This document shows, one piece after another, positions 25,353 to 34,303 of a stretch of 42,365 nt of DNA. A program made the translations under genes and the position numbers. The stretch is from Bathymodiolus heckerae thiotrophic gill symbiont (GTDB lineage: Bacteria > Pseudomonadota > Gammaproteobacteria > PS1 > Pseudothioglobaceae). Within the stretch, counting starts at the first letter, position 1, and every line of letters begins with the position of its first letter. The stretch spans positions 1-42,365 of the forward strand of contig NZ_FQTP01000005.1 in NCBI RefSeq assembly GCF_900128515.1, read 5' to 3'. The notes beneath the pieces are model-generated. The model was not told where the DNA came from. It made no database searches and worked only from the letters and a program-made list of their open reading frames with translations.

Positions 25353-26234
25353 TTATTCATCTCCTGTTATTTGGTTCTGTTTAGTACTCTCTTGAGAGGT
25401 GTTAAGCTTTGCTCTAACAATCTGATCAAGCTTGGCTTGGTTAAATCCTTGGATCACTTGCCCATCAATCACCAAGGTTGGTGTTGCTGATATACCAAAT
25501 GACTCCGAGATTGATTCGTGCTGTTTTAAACGATCCTTACCTTCATCGCAATCTAGCATGTCTGCATAGCTAATCGTGCCTTTAAGAACCTGCGATAGAG
25601 CTTCATGAGTATCTACATTGGTTTGATCATCTTTAGCTACACAAAGTACGTGTACCGCCTCTTTATGTGCATTTGGATGAAGTGAAGCAATCGGTGTCAT
25701 CACTACTTTACGAGTGAATAAGTCTTTGCCGTTATTAGCTTGTTGATACTGCGCATTCTTGGTATCAGCCCACTCACTAAATCGTTGACAAAACGGACAA
25801 TCAGGATCGGTAAATTCAATGATTTCAATTGGACCGTTGCCAATGACTAGTGCACTTGATACATCTAACTTGGCTGTTCGTTTGGCTTGCCACTTAAGGC
25901 GAGTTTGTTCAGACAGTGATAGTCCGTTTTTGTCATAGATTTCGCCAAAGAATATTAACTCCTGATCAGGATTAAAATAAACCACCTGGTTGCTAATTTC
26001 AGCTTGCCATAAACCGTCCATGATTGACGATTCAAGATTGGTAAATGTTGTTTTAGCAAAAGTAGCTTTTAGTTTTTCTGCAATCAGATCTTGTTGTGCT
26101 TGTTGCTTGGTTTGGTTCATCTGTTCAATTACGTCTGCATTGGTTATTAGCTGCTTTGCATTGGCGGTCGAATACGCACCCGCTGTTGCTAGTACGATCA
26201 CGCTTGAAATTAATGTATTTTTAAGTTGCTTCAT
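25353..26234 (-). CDS. dsbC: Periplasmic DsbC-like thiol-disulfide isomerase
   Basis: This 293-residue exported protein has a signal peptide ending TANA, an N-terminal region with a DsbC-type domain (VVYFNPDQELIFFGEIYD), and a thioredoxin domain with C146-P-F-C149 and the cis-proline stretch ISATPTLVIDG. DsbC-like enzymes correct disulfides in the periplasm. F-type elements often carry one to fold the Cys-rich TraN, TraU and TraH. A polar C-terminal tail of about 15 residues may be disordered. Confidence 0.92.
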   Translation of the reverse strand: MKQLKNTLISSVIVLATAGAYSTANAKQLITNADVIEQMNQTKQQAQQDLIAEKLKATFAKTTFTNLESSIMDGLWQAEISNQVVYFNPDQELIFFGEIYDKNGLSLSEQTRLKWQAKRTAKLDVSSALVIGNGPIEIIEFTDPDCPFCQRFSEWADTKNAQYQQANNGKDLFTRKVVMTPIASLHPNAHKEAVHVLCVAKDDQTNVDTHEALSQVLKGTISYADMLDCDEGKDRLKQHESISESFGISATPTLVIDGQVIQGFNQAKLDQIVRAKLNTSQESTKQNQITGDE

Positions 26235-26264
26235 TGTTGTTTTCCTTTGTTTTGTTTGTCATTT

Positions 26265-26477
26265 TTATTTCTCTTCTATACTTTCGTCTAGTGCACTCAT
26301 ATTCAATTTAACATCATCATTAATCCATTCAAACTTACCAGTATCGGTGCTGTACTGTGCACAAGCAGTGGTTGCAGCTTGTTTTTGAAAATTGTTAGTG
26401 GCTATTTCTGTACCAAGCATAAAGCCACCTAAACCAATTATCAGTGCAGCTATAACAAACGCAAGAAGTTCATCCAT
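26265..26477 (-). CDS. Small single-membrane-span protein
   Basis: The 70 residues begin with one membrane helix (LLAFVIAALIIGLGGFMLGTEIA) followed by a soluble part containing ATTACAQYSTDTGKFEWIND, a pattern common in small phage and plasmid membrane proteins of unknown function, and an acidic tail (DESIEEK). The gene lies two bases after the preceding one and 30 before dsbC, within the element. No function can be given. Confidence 0.6.
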   Translation of the reverse strand: MDELLAFVIAALIIGLGGFMLGTEIATNNFQKQAATTACAQYSTDTGKFEWINDDVKLNMSALDESIEEK

Positions 26478-26479
26478 AA

Positions 26480-26788
26480 TTAAAACCCTCTCTCAATTTT
26501 TGATCCATCTGGCAAAGTAATAAATCTGCCTGATAAATCCTGTTGATTATTAACTACCTTATTCTTTTGGGTTTTGGTCTGTACTGGCGCAAATATCCAA
26601 ATACCGTTTTTGTTAATTATTTCAAATTCTGAAGTTTGATTAACTTTTTTATTGTGCTGGATGGAATTAGCCTGTACAAAGTGCGCCTGCTGCTCTTTGT
26701 CTTTAACAAGCGGCTCAACACCTTCAAGAGTTGTATCCGAACTCTGCAAAAGCCAAAATCCACCAATAAGAAGCAACAATTCAGTCAT
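26480..26788 (-). CDS. Small protein with N-terminal membrane anchor
   Basis: The product, 102 residues from the ATG at 26788 (a GTG at 26791 is also in frame), starts with a short hydrophobic helix (TELLLLIGGFWLL). The rest is hydrophilic and contains FEIINKNGIWIFAPVQ and a closing GRFITLPDGSKIERGF. The ATG lies within a small hairpin whose loop holds the GAGG ribosome site (26787-26812). I do not recognise it. It may be an accessory protein of the transfer apparatus by position. Confidence 0.55.
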   Translation of the reverse strand: MTELLLLIGGFWLLQSSDTTLEGVEPLVKDKEQQAHFVQANSIQHNKKVNQTSEFEIINKNGIWIFAPVQTKTQKNKVVNNQQDLSGRFITLPDGSKIERGF

Positions 26789-26838
26789 CACCGTGCCTCA
26801 TTAAACACGGTACCTTCAAGCGCTTAATCAATACTGTA

Positions 26839-27582
26839 TTAACTTGCATAACAACCAATCTTTTTTGCTTTTTGTTTATCAGCCTTCTTGTCAATATCAA
26901 CCTTTAATCCAACACTTTCTCCATAATGATGGCCCGCTTCCCATCCAGCATAATTTTCAGTAGACCCTTGATTAATGGTTACAGCATTAAACGTAATGCT
27001 ATTTTCAGAAAAATAACCTTCTAACAAGTCATTTTCTTGCTTGTATAAAGTATTCAAAGCAGGTAGGGTGCCACCACTTTCTGTTTCTATATTTTGATTT
27101 TCAGCCTCTCGTTTTAACATTCTTGCTCTTTTGGCAATTGTTAGTGAAGTGGAATTTCTGAAACTAGCTATGTATGACTTGTCTTGCTTCCCATAATGAG
27201 AATAAGAGTCGCCCTTAGATTGTGCGTCAATTTTTGCGATAATAGTTTTTAATAAAGACACCACATAAAACCTATTGGTATCTTTGCCATACACTGTATA
27301 GCGTATTTCTGTTCTTGAAATACTTAAAGACGAAACTTTACAAAAATACAGTTTTGCGACATCAAAAACAAAGTTCTTAATGAATGGTAGTCCTGGTGCG
27401 TAGAAGATATCTTTATCTACTGTTTCTACCTCAGAGGCTTCAACACCAATATCAGAAATATTAAGATTGTGCTCTGCTAACAAACTTAATAACCTTCTTT
27501 GAGCAATAGCAGCTTCATACTCATTAGAAGAGCTAGACATTGCAAGATATTTTTCTAATTTGCTTTTGATTTTTTTAATCAT
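26839..27582 (-). CDS. DUF2786-domain protein
   Basis: The first 45 of 247 residues match the DUF2786 pattern (IKSKLEKYLAM, EYEAAIAQRRLLSLLAEHNL). The rest is a second domain with VYGKDTNRFYVVSLLKTII, a basic middle and a region ending GWEAGHHYGESVGL, as seen in plasmid and phage DUF2786 proteins. These are common next to replication genes and their function is unknown. The gene starts just after an inverted copy of the origin iteron at 27597-27621, so Rep binding could control it. Confidence 0.8.
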   Translation of the reverse strand: MIKKIKSKLEKYLAMSSSSNEYEAAIAQRRLLSLLAEHNLNISDIGVEASEVETVDKDIFYAPGLPFIKNFVFDVAKLYFCKVSSLSISRTEIRYTVYGKDTNRFYVVSLLKTIIAKIDAQSKGDSYSHYGKQDKSYIASFRNSTSLTIAKRARMLKREAENQNIETESGGTLPALNTLYKQENDLLEGYFSENSITFNAVTINQGSTENYAGWEAGHHYGESVGLKVDIDKKADKQKAKKIGCYAS

Positions 27583-27595
27583 AATTATTTTTTAT

Positions 27596-27621
27596 GTGCA
27601 CAGCTTCCGCCCAGGTTGCAC
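27596..27621 (-). repeat. Inverted iteron copy between rep and the DUF2786 gene
   Basis: Read on the minus strand this is the iteron core with one change (CCTGGGCGG in place of CCTAGGCGG). It lies in opposite orientation to the repeats upstream of rep, and 14 bases ahead of the DUF2786 start codon. It also has a palindromic partner, GTGCAC at each side. It may bind Rep, act in plasmid handcuffing, or serve as an operator. Confidence 0.75.
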
Positions 27622-27627
27622 ACCCTG

Positions 27628-28689
27628 TTATTTGTGCACATATTTTTTGCCTGTTTGTTTATGAAGAATGCCTAATAGGAAAGCCATATTGCTGCTATTT
27701 ATCTCAGCAGGGTCTTTCTCCTGAATATTGCTAAACGCCATTTTTATTTCATCCTGAGTGTATTGTCTTAAAATGTTTGAAGTTGCTCTGCCTTTAATTC
27801 CAATGCTCATCATTAGCGCAATTACAGCATTATCAGTGGTTGGCTGCTCATTAACCACCTTGACCACCTTAACCACCTTAACCACCTTAACTGGCGTTAT
27901 TTCAAAATGATATCCTGCTGTTTTGTTACTGATTTTGATAATATCAACAATAACTTGAATATCTCCATAGGCATTTATCTGTTTACATTTACTTTTTAAG
28001 CTTCGAGTTAGTGCTGTGCTGGTTAGTTGGTTTTCACTAGGAAAATGAAGATGGTTTCTGATTGCTTGAGTCGTTATTTCAAATACACCATATTTTTTAT
28101 TTTTGTTCCAGTCTTTTTGGTTTTTAGGAAAGGCTTTTTCCCATTTTTTTAGTAGCATGAACAAATCGTAAATTTCATTAGTTTTGCATTTTAATAACGG
28201 TGTTTTTTCAACCGAAACATAGTTAGGCTCTCCAAATCTATTAACTTCAGTATTAATAAAATTAATAAAATCCTGATTAAGACGAATACGCGTTTGGCCG
28301 CGATATTTTTCTCTTCGGATCGCCGAAACAATTGATATATCCGTATCATCAAATGGCATATTTTGCTGAAAAGCACGATAAAAATTATTCTTTTTAATAT
28401 CAGCAACAATTGCTGACATGGTTTCTTCTACGCCTATTTTTTTAGATTTAATCATTGGATGGTTGTTTAAAAAATCCTCATCTTTGATATAAAAATTTTG
28501 ATTGGCCGTTAGTTTTTTGGACGATCTAATTTTTTCATAAGCAAAACTCCAAAATCTTCTTGTGTTTATATTTTGAAAATGACACTTTGCTGCTGCAAGT
28601 GCAGTCGCAATAAAATATTTATTGATTTGTTTACTTTCGAAAACAAAGTTAAGTTCTCCTTGTTTTTCTTGCAAAGCAAAATTAGGCAT
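27628..28689 (-). CDS. rep: Replication initiator protein (iteron-type Rep)
   Basis: The 353-residue protein is called Rep because it lies directly beside the only iteron array in the window, is basic, and has a pattern of two helical DNA-binding modules: an early FFWSFAYEKI/RRFWSFAYEK block, a middle IYDLFMLLKKW block and the ITTQAIRNHLHF helix-turn region. A VKVV run of four 9-base units separates this from a helical C-terminal domain (DEIKMAFSNIQEKD). No catalytic residues are expected in such proteins. The ribosome site AGGAG lies nine bases before the ATG. An iteron at 28746 sits over the likely promoter, which would allow self-repression. Confidence 0.65.
   Translation of the reverse strand: MPNFALQEKQGELNFVFESKQINKYFIATALAAAKCHFQNINTRRFWSFAYEKIRSSKKLTANQNFYIKDEDFLNNHPMIKSKKIGVEETMSAIVADIKKNNFYRAFQQNMPFDDTDISIVSAIRREKYRGQTRIRLNQDFINFINTEVNRFGEPNYVSVEKTPLLKCKTNEIYDLFMLLKKWEKAFPKNQKDWNKNKKYGVFEITTQAIRNHLHFPSENQLTSTALTRSLKSKCKQINAYGDIQVIVDIIKISNKTAGYHFEITPVKVVKVVKVVKVVNEQPTTDNAVIALMMSIGIKGRATSNILRQYTQDEIKMAFSNIQEKDPAEINSSNMAFLLGILHKQTGKKYVHK
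27853..27891 (-). repeat. Nine-base tandem repeat inside rep
   Basis: Four units of AACCACCTT (one unit differs by one base) encode the linker VKVVKVVKVV. The array is in frame, so copy-number changes by slippage would lengthen or shorten the linker between the DNA-binding core and the C-terminal domain without breaking the gene. Confidence 0.9.
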
Positions 28690-28745
28690 TTTTTATACTC
28701 CTAAACATTGTTATTAAAGTTATTCTATTGTTATAGTTATAGGGT

Positions 28746-29086
28746 GTGCAACCTAGGCGGAAGCTGTGCAAGTAAAATAAATTTGATAAAAACGCTTTAA
28801 TAATGACACTTGTAGCGCTTATTTTTCTTAAAATAGTGATGTTTTTTAAGTGTAAAAAGCAGGTTTTGAATGCAAGTGAGGCGGAAGTTTTGTGCAACCT
28901 AGGCGGAAGTTTTGTGCAACCTAGGCGGAAAAGTGTGCAACCTAGGCGGAAGCTGTGCAACCTAGGCGGAAGCTGTGCAAGCAATATAAATATTAAGCGC
29001 TTAAGGCTATTAGAGCAAGGATTAGTTTTTGCATTTTTACTACCAAGTGTGCAACCTAGGCGGAAGCTGTGCAAGTTGTACGGAAC
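28746..29086 (+). repeat. Iteron array, candidate origin of replication (oriV)
   Basis: The unit TGTGCAACCTAGGCGGAAG occurs at 28745, 28891, 28913, 28934, 28954 and 29048, with degenerate copies at 28871 (tgcaagtgaggcggaag) and 29068. Within the main cluster the spacing is 20-22 bases, i.e. two helical turns, so Rep molecules would sit on one face of the DNA. The stretch 28980-29045 between copies is AT-rich and could be the melting region. A near-perfect DnaA box (one mismatch, TTATCCATA) lies at 29214-29222. Together with rep this is a standard iteron-regulated origin. Confidence 0.85.
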
Positions 29087-29156
29087 GCCTAAAACACTGC
29101 CTATTAAAGAGATTTTAAGATTTTTTAGGGGTGTATAAAAGAGTTTTTCAAACGCA

Positions 29157-29192
29157 AAAATACACTCAAAACCATTGTTTTGAGTGTATTTT
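29157..29192. other. Perfect 16-bp hairpin between the iterons and the tRNA gene
   Basis: The arms AAAATACACTCAAAAC and their exact complement surround the four-base loop CATT. It has A runs on one side and T runs on the other, so it could end transcripts from either strand. It could also be part of the origin or an oriT-like hairpin. No gene overlaps it with any confidence. Confidence 0.7.
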
Positions 29193-29264
29193 GATTTAAA
29201 TATTTGAATAACTTTATCCATAAAATCCTTAAATTAATAAAAATTTGTATGAATAAAGTAAAAG

Positions 29265-29300
29265 TTAAACTATAATAAAGTCTGTTTTACAATAGTTTAA
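29265..29300 (-). terminator. Possible terminator after tRNA-Phe
   Basis: Nine-base inverted arms, ATAGTTTAA and its complement, start a few bases beyond the tRNA CCA end, followed on the minus strand by a T-rich stretch. The stem is AT-only with a loop of 18, so it is weak. Confidence 0.4.
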
Positions 29301-29303
29301 ATG

Positions 29304-29379
29304 TGGTGGCCGCACCTAGAATTGAACTAGGGACACAGGGATTTTCAATCCCTTGCTCTACCAACTGAGCTATGCGGCC
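29304..29379 (-). tRNA. pheT-like tRNA: tRNA-Phe (anticodon GAA)
   Basis: The 76 bases fold into a cloverleaf with a 7-bp acceptor stem (GGCCGCA with TGCGGCC), a D arm with GTTGGTAGA, an anticodon arm AGGGA-TTGAAAA-TCCCT giving anticodon GAA, a T arm containing TTCAATT and an encoded CCA end. Its 3' end faces the conjugative element, the usual orientation when an element has integrated at a tRNA 3' end. Confidence 0.97.
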
Positions 29380-29391
29380 ATAAAAGTCAGA

Positions 29392-29400
29392 ATTATACCA
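29392..29400 (-). promoter_or_regulatory. Extended -10 promoter of tRNA-Phe
   Basis: On the minus strand TGGTATAAT provides a consensus -10 with the TGn extension, 12 bases before the 5' end of the tRNA. A good -35 is not visible, as is common for extended -10 promoters. Confidence 0.55.
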
Positions 29401-29425
29401 ATAAAAACAACCTTAAAACTAAAAA

Positions 29426-30385
<960 letters not shown>

Positions 30386-30452
30386 TTATACTTATACACA
30401 GACTAAAATCAGCCTTTTAGATACAGACATTATAAAGCAAGCGCAAATCCCC

Positions 30453-32717
30453 TTGAAAAAAAATACCACCATAAAATCCAAAAAAAACTTGAACAAACCG
30501 CGCACAAAAGCCAGTAGTGAAATTCTGTTTATTTCTTTGGTGGCAATTGGTCTGGTTTATTTAGCGGCACTATTTACTCATTCAGTCCATGAAACCCCTT
30601 TGTCTGGTGACATTGCACTTGATAGCTCAGTAGCCAACTTCGCTGGTATTTTTGGTGCTTATTTAAGTGATATCTCGCTATCTATTTTTGGCTATAGTGC
30701 TTATATCATTCCTATTTCTCTGGTTTGGCTGGGCTGGCGCATCCATAAAAATGCTGAACAACGCACTTCAAACAAATCTTTGGTGTTTATTCGCACGCTT
30801 GCGCTGCTCGTATTAATCGCTTTTAGTAGCGCTTTTCTTGCCCAAAATTTTGCCAATATTGGTGCTTCTGGCGGCGATCTTGGTATTAGCATGCATGATT
30901 ATTTTGGCGTTTTGTTTGGTGGCACTTCATTGATTATTTACTTGAGCATCATGATGATCAGCTTTAGTGTTGCCACAAGCGCCTCTTGGATTAATATTTT
31001 TTCTTCTACCGGTGAATTTTTAGCCACTTTCTTCGCCAATCTTAAACAAAAACGCGCACAAGCCAAACTCAACAAACCGACTATTAACAAACCTGATGTT
31101 GTTGACAAAGTTAAAGAGTCCAAATTTAAAAAAACCAAGAAAATTAACAAGCCTGCATCATCCAACTTATTTAATACAGGTGCAGTTGCCGGATTGCCGG
31201 ATCTTGATTTGTTGGACGAGCCAGTCGTCAACACTCAAGGATTTTCTGAGAAAGTTTTAGAAGACATGTCACGCCAAGTTGAGCTCAAACTTAAAGATTT
31301 TGGCTTTGAGGTTAATGTCACAACTGTAACGCCTGGGCCAGTTATTACCCAATTTGAACTCTCCCTTGCGCCAGGCGTTAAAGTTTCACAAATCATCAAC
31401 CTAAGCAAGGATTTGGCTCGCGCACTGTTAGTAGAAAGCGTGAGAATTGTAGATGTAATTCCTGGCAAGCCGGTGATCGGACTAGAAATTCCTAACGAAT
31501 CTAGAGAGATGATCGGCCTTAAAGAAGTGCTTGCTTCACAAGAATTTGCAGCTTCAAAATCAACCTTAAGTATGGGGCTTGGCAAAGATATTAATGGCAA
31601 GCCGGTGATTGCAAATTTAGCAAAAATGCCGCACTTACTCGTGGCTGGTGCAACTGGAATGGGTAAGTCGGTTGGCCTTAACGCGATGATTTTAAGTGTG
31701 CTTTACAAGGCCAAACCTGAAGATGTACGCATCATCATGATTGATCCAAAAATTGTTGAATTGGCTATTTATGCCGACATTCCGCACCTATTAACACCAG
31801 TCGTCACTGACATGAACGAAGCCGCTTCAGCGCTTTGGTGGTGTGTGAATGAGATGGAACGTCGTTATGCGCTATTGGCTAAATTTGGTGTGCGCAACAT
31901 TGATGGCTTTAACGATAAGCTTAAAAAATTCAGAGATAAAGGCGAGCCATTATTAGACCCTAGTTTTAATAAAAATACTGCAGAAGAAGGCGAGAAAGCA
32001 CCAGAGCTTGATACTCTGCCATTAATCATGCTGGTGATTGATGAATTTGCTGATATGCTTGGCGCCCTAGCCCAAGAAGATCGTGCTAAAGCTAAACGTG
32101 TTGAAGCATTAATTGTACGCTTGGCACAAAAAGCACGTGCTGCAGGTATTCATATTATCATCGCCACACAGCGCCCAAGTGTTGATGTAATTACTGGCTT
32201 AATCAAATCTAACGTACCAACCCGTATTGCCTTTAAGGTATCTTCCAAGGTTGACTCACGCACCGTTCTTGATCAAGGTGGTGCCGAGCAGCTGTTAGGC
32301 ATGGGTGATATGCTCTACATGAGTCCTGGCATGTCACACCTTGTCCGTGTGCATGGCGCTTTTGTAGATGATGATGAAATCTTGCGCGTGGTCAATTTCT
32401 TAAAAGAAAATTCTGAAACCAACTACCTTGATGGCATTCTTAATGCGCATAGCGAATCACAAGATTCACATGAGTCATCAACTGGCGCCAAATCAGTTGC
32501 TACGGGTGAAATGGATGCACTATATGACGAAGCAGTACAAATCGTTACCTCATCAAGAAGAGCCTCTATTTCGAGCTTACAGCGTCGTATGCGCATTGGT
32601 TATAACCGCGCTGCACGCATCATTGAAGACATGGAGGCCGCAGGCGTTGTTAGCACCATGAATAGCGCTGGTAATCGTCAAGTGTTAGCGCCAGAGCCAA
32701 TTAGTACTGATGGTTAA
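30453..32717 (+). CDS. ftsK: FtsK, DNA translocase of cell division
   Basis: FtsK couples the septum to chromosome unlinking. The 754-residue protein has four N-terminal membrane helices within the first 200 residues, a short basic linker, then the motor: FEVNVTTVTPGPVI, Walker A GATGMGKS with K405, Walker B IMLVIDEFADML, and RPSVDVITGLIKSNVP. The C-terminal gamma winged helix (SISSLQRRMRIGYNRAARIIEDME) reads KOPS-like sites. Translation seems to start at TTG 30453, with no in-frame ATG upstream. The linker is short compared with E. coli FtsK. It overlaps lolA by 8 bases. Confidence 0.96.
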   Translation: MKKNTTIKSKKNLNKPRTKASSEILFISLVAIGLVYLAALFTHSVHETPLSGDIALDSSVANFAGIFGAYLSDISLSIFGYSAYIIPISLVWLGWRIHKNAEQRTSNKSLVFIRTLALLVLIAFSSAFLAQNFANIGASGGDLGISMHDYFGVLFGGTSLIIYLSIMMISFSVATSASWINIFSSTGEFLATFFANLKQKRAQAKLNKPTINKPDVVDKVKESKFKKTKKINKPASSNLFNTGAVAGLPDLDLLDEPVVNTQGFSEKVLEDMSRQVELKLKDFGFEVNVTTVTPGPVITQFELSLAPGVKVSQIINLSKDLARALLVESVRIVDVIPGKPVIGLEIPNESREMIGLKEVLASQEFAASKSTLSMGLGKDINGKPVIANLAKMPHLLVAGATGMGKSVGLNAMILSVLYKAKPEDVRIIMIDPKIVELAIYADIPHLLTPVVTDMNEAASALWWCVNEMERRYALLAKFGVRNIDGFNDKLKKFRDKGEPLLDPSFNKNTAEEGEKAPELDTLPLIMLVIDEFADMLGALAQEDRAKAKRVEALIVRLAQKARAAGIHIIIATQRPSVDVITGLIKSNVPTRIAFKVSSKVDSRTVLDQGGAEQLLGMGDMLYMSPGMSHLVRVHGAFVDDDEILRVVNFLKENSETNYLDGILNAHSESQDSHESSTGAKSVATGEMDALYDEAVQIVTSSRRASISSLQRRMRIGYNRAARIIEDMEAAGVVSTMNSAGNRQVLAPEPISTDG

Positions 32718-33285
32718 ATGGTTGTCGGTATTGGCCGTTTGCTATTCAAGCTTGAGTACCGCCAGTAATGAATTTAGTGCTTTTTTTAATTCATTTGAAT
32801 CACTCAGCGCCAACTTCAGTCAACAAACCTATAGCAATACTGGTGCGGTGCTAGCCAACACCTCTGGTAGTTTAAAATTTAAACGTCCTGCACAGTTTAT
32901 TTGGCAAACCGATCTACCTTTTGAGCAAACATTATTATTAACCGATAATGAATTATGGCTGGTTGATTATGAATTAGAACAAGCCAGCATGCGCTCTACT
33001 GAGGCGTTAAAAAATACACCACTATATTGGCTCATTAATCGCCCTGATCAGCTCGATACACTACCTAGTTTTACAGATAGTCAACAAGGTGTTCGCTGGT
33101 ATAGCACGCAACAAGACGATACTTTAAGTTTTGGTTTTGTGGATAAAAAATTAGCTGCAATCAAGCTCAACAATCGATTGGATCAGCAAATTTTGGTATC
33201 TTTTAGTAAGCTAAAAATAAACCCTAGCTTTAAACAAAATACCTTCAAATTAACACTTGGTGCAGATTTTGACGTGATTAGATAG
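32710..33285 (+). CDS. lolA: LolA, periplasmic lipoprotein carrier
   Basis: LolA takes lipoproteins from LolCDE to LolB. The 191-residue product starts with a signal peptide (cut near STA), then shows the LolA pattern: FNSFESLSANFSQQTYSNTG, GSLKFKRPAQFIWQTDLPFEQTLLLTDNELWLVDYELEQAS and the late FKLTLGADFDVI. The gene follows ftsK as in many gammaproteobacteria. Its product would serve the two lipoproteins and TraV of the element as well as host ones. It meets hemN tail to tail with an 8-base overlap. Confidence 0.93.
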   Translation: MVKWLSVLAVCYSSLSTASNEFSAFFNSFESLSANFSQQTYSNTGAVLANTSGSLKFKRPAQFIWQTDLPFEQTLLLTDNELWLVDYELEQASMRSTEALKNTPLYWLINRPDQLDTLPSFTDSQQGVRWYSTQQDDTLSFGFVDKKLAAIKLNNRLDQQILVSFSKLKINPSFKQNTFKLTLGADFDVIR

Positions 33286-33952
33286 TTTTTGAAAACTGGG
33301 TTTTACTGCTGGCTAAATAAGCATCAAATACCATGCAAATATTACGAATTAACAGCCTGCCTTTTTCCATCACTTTGATTGAATATTCGTCCAATTGCAA
33401 AAGCCCATCTTCGTGCATTTCGCCAAGTGCTGCCAACGAATCTGAAAAGTAATCATTAAAACGAATGTCGAACTCATTTTCGACTTTGGCAAAATCCAAC
33501 TCAAAATGACAAATTAAATCCATAATCACTGCACGTCTGATTTTGTCATCGTCGTTAATTAACTGGCCTTTGATCACTGGCAACTCCCCAGCCTCAATGC
33601 GCTGATAATATTGCTCAATATTTTTCTCATTTTGAGAAAAACTATCACCAACTTGGCCGATAGAGCCAAGTCCTAAGCCAACAATATCACAATCTGCATG
33701 CGTTGCACAACCTTGGAAATTACAATACAAATGCCCTTCTTTTTGAGCAACGGCCAAAGGGTTTTCAGGCAAAGCAAAATGATCCATGCCAATATAAACA
33801 TAACCCTGATCCAATAAAAAATCCATTGAATATTGAAAAATGGCTAGCTTTTCATCGGCACTTGGCAACTCTAAAACATCAATACGGCGTTGCGGCTTAA
33901 ACAGCTCTGGCAAATGCGCATAATTAAGCAATGAAATTCGATCAGGTCTTAT
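33278..33952 (-). pseudogene. hemN: Truncated hemN, C-terminal half only
   Basis: The readable part matches the C-terminal half of oxygen-independent coproporphyrinogen III dehydrogenase: LNYAHLPELF, YIGMDHFALPENPLAVAQKEGHLYCNFQG, and the closing KGRLLIRNICMVFDAYL. Homology continues a little upstream of the nominal TTG start (33931) as RPDRISL, then ends at an in-frame TAA at 33953-33955. The first half, holding the radical-SAM CxxxCxxC cluster, is absent, so the protein would be inactive. The sequence upstream belongs to another gene. The intact gene usually has about 455 residues, against 217-224 here. Confidence 0.88.
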
Positions 33953-34286
33953 TTAATATTTTACTTTTTTCAACCTTAAATTCTTCTTTTGAAATAGCAT
34001 CAGATTCTAGAAGATCTTTTAACTTCTCTAAGCGTACTAAATCACTATTAGCATCTATCAACTCTAATTTTCCATTTTTATAAGATTTATGTGCAAGAAT
34101 TGCAAATATTATAGCGAATATTATAGATGGAAGAGCGACAAGCGTTAATATACCATACACAATGGTTCTTGTTTTCCAAGTATTGGCAGGATCGTTGCTA
34201 TTTTTAATATTTTCGATTTCTTTCTTAAATAAAATAAAGATGCCATAAAAAATAACACCTATCAGCACAAGTTTTATAAATTCCAT
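33942..34286 (-). CDS. Small membrane protein with C-terminal SHOCT domain
   Basis: Two hydrophobic helices (residues 5-20 and 44-66) are followed by a short linker and RLEKLKDLLESDAISKEEFKVEKSKIL, the short C-terminal SHOCT motif found in many oligomeric membrane proteins. Its stop codon lies inside the hemN remnant, and the last few codons may therefore derive from that junction. It follows hisE on the same strand by 17 bases. The function is unknown. Confidence 0.7.
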   Translation of the reverse strand: MEFIKLVLIGVIFYGIFILFKKEIENIKNSNDPANTWKTRTIVYGILTLVALPSIIFAIIFAILAHKSYKNGKLELIDANSDLVRLEKLKDLLESDAISKEEFKVEKSKILNKT

Positions 34287-34303
34287 TGTATTTTTCTTAT
34301 TTA

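Noticed and set aside
28871-28982. The repeated units looked at first like a short CRISPR array
   Set aside because: The units are directly adjacent with no variable spacers of 25-40 bases, no cas genes are near, and a Rep gene is next to them. They are iterons.
28682-29221. A 179-codon minus-strand frame through the iteron region
   Set aside because: It only translates the iterons as repeated LHSFRLGCT units, has no ribosome site of note, and overlaps the origin. Open frames through repeats with unit lengths near 21 are expected by chance.
1-29303. Presence of an integrase, partition genes or toxin-antitoxin pair on the element
   Set aside because: I looked for tyrosine or serine recombinase motifs, ParA Walker motifs and small paired genes and found none. 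If present, they lie beyond the left edge.
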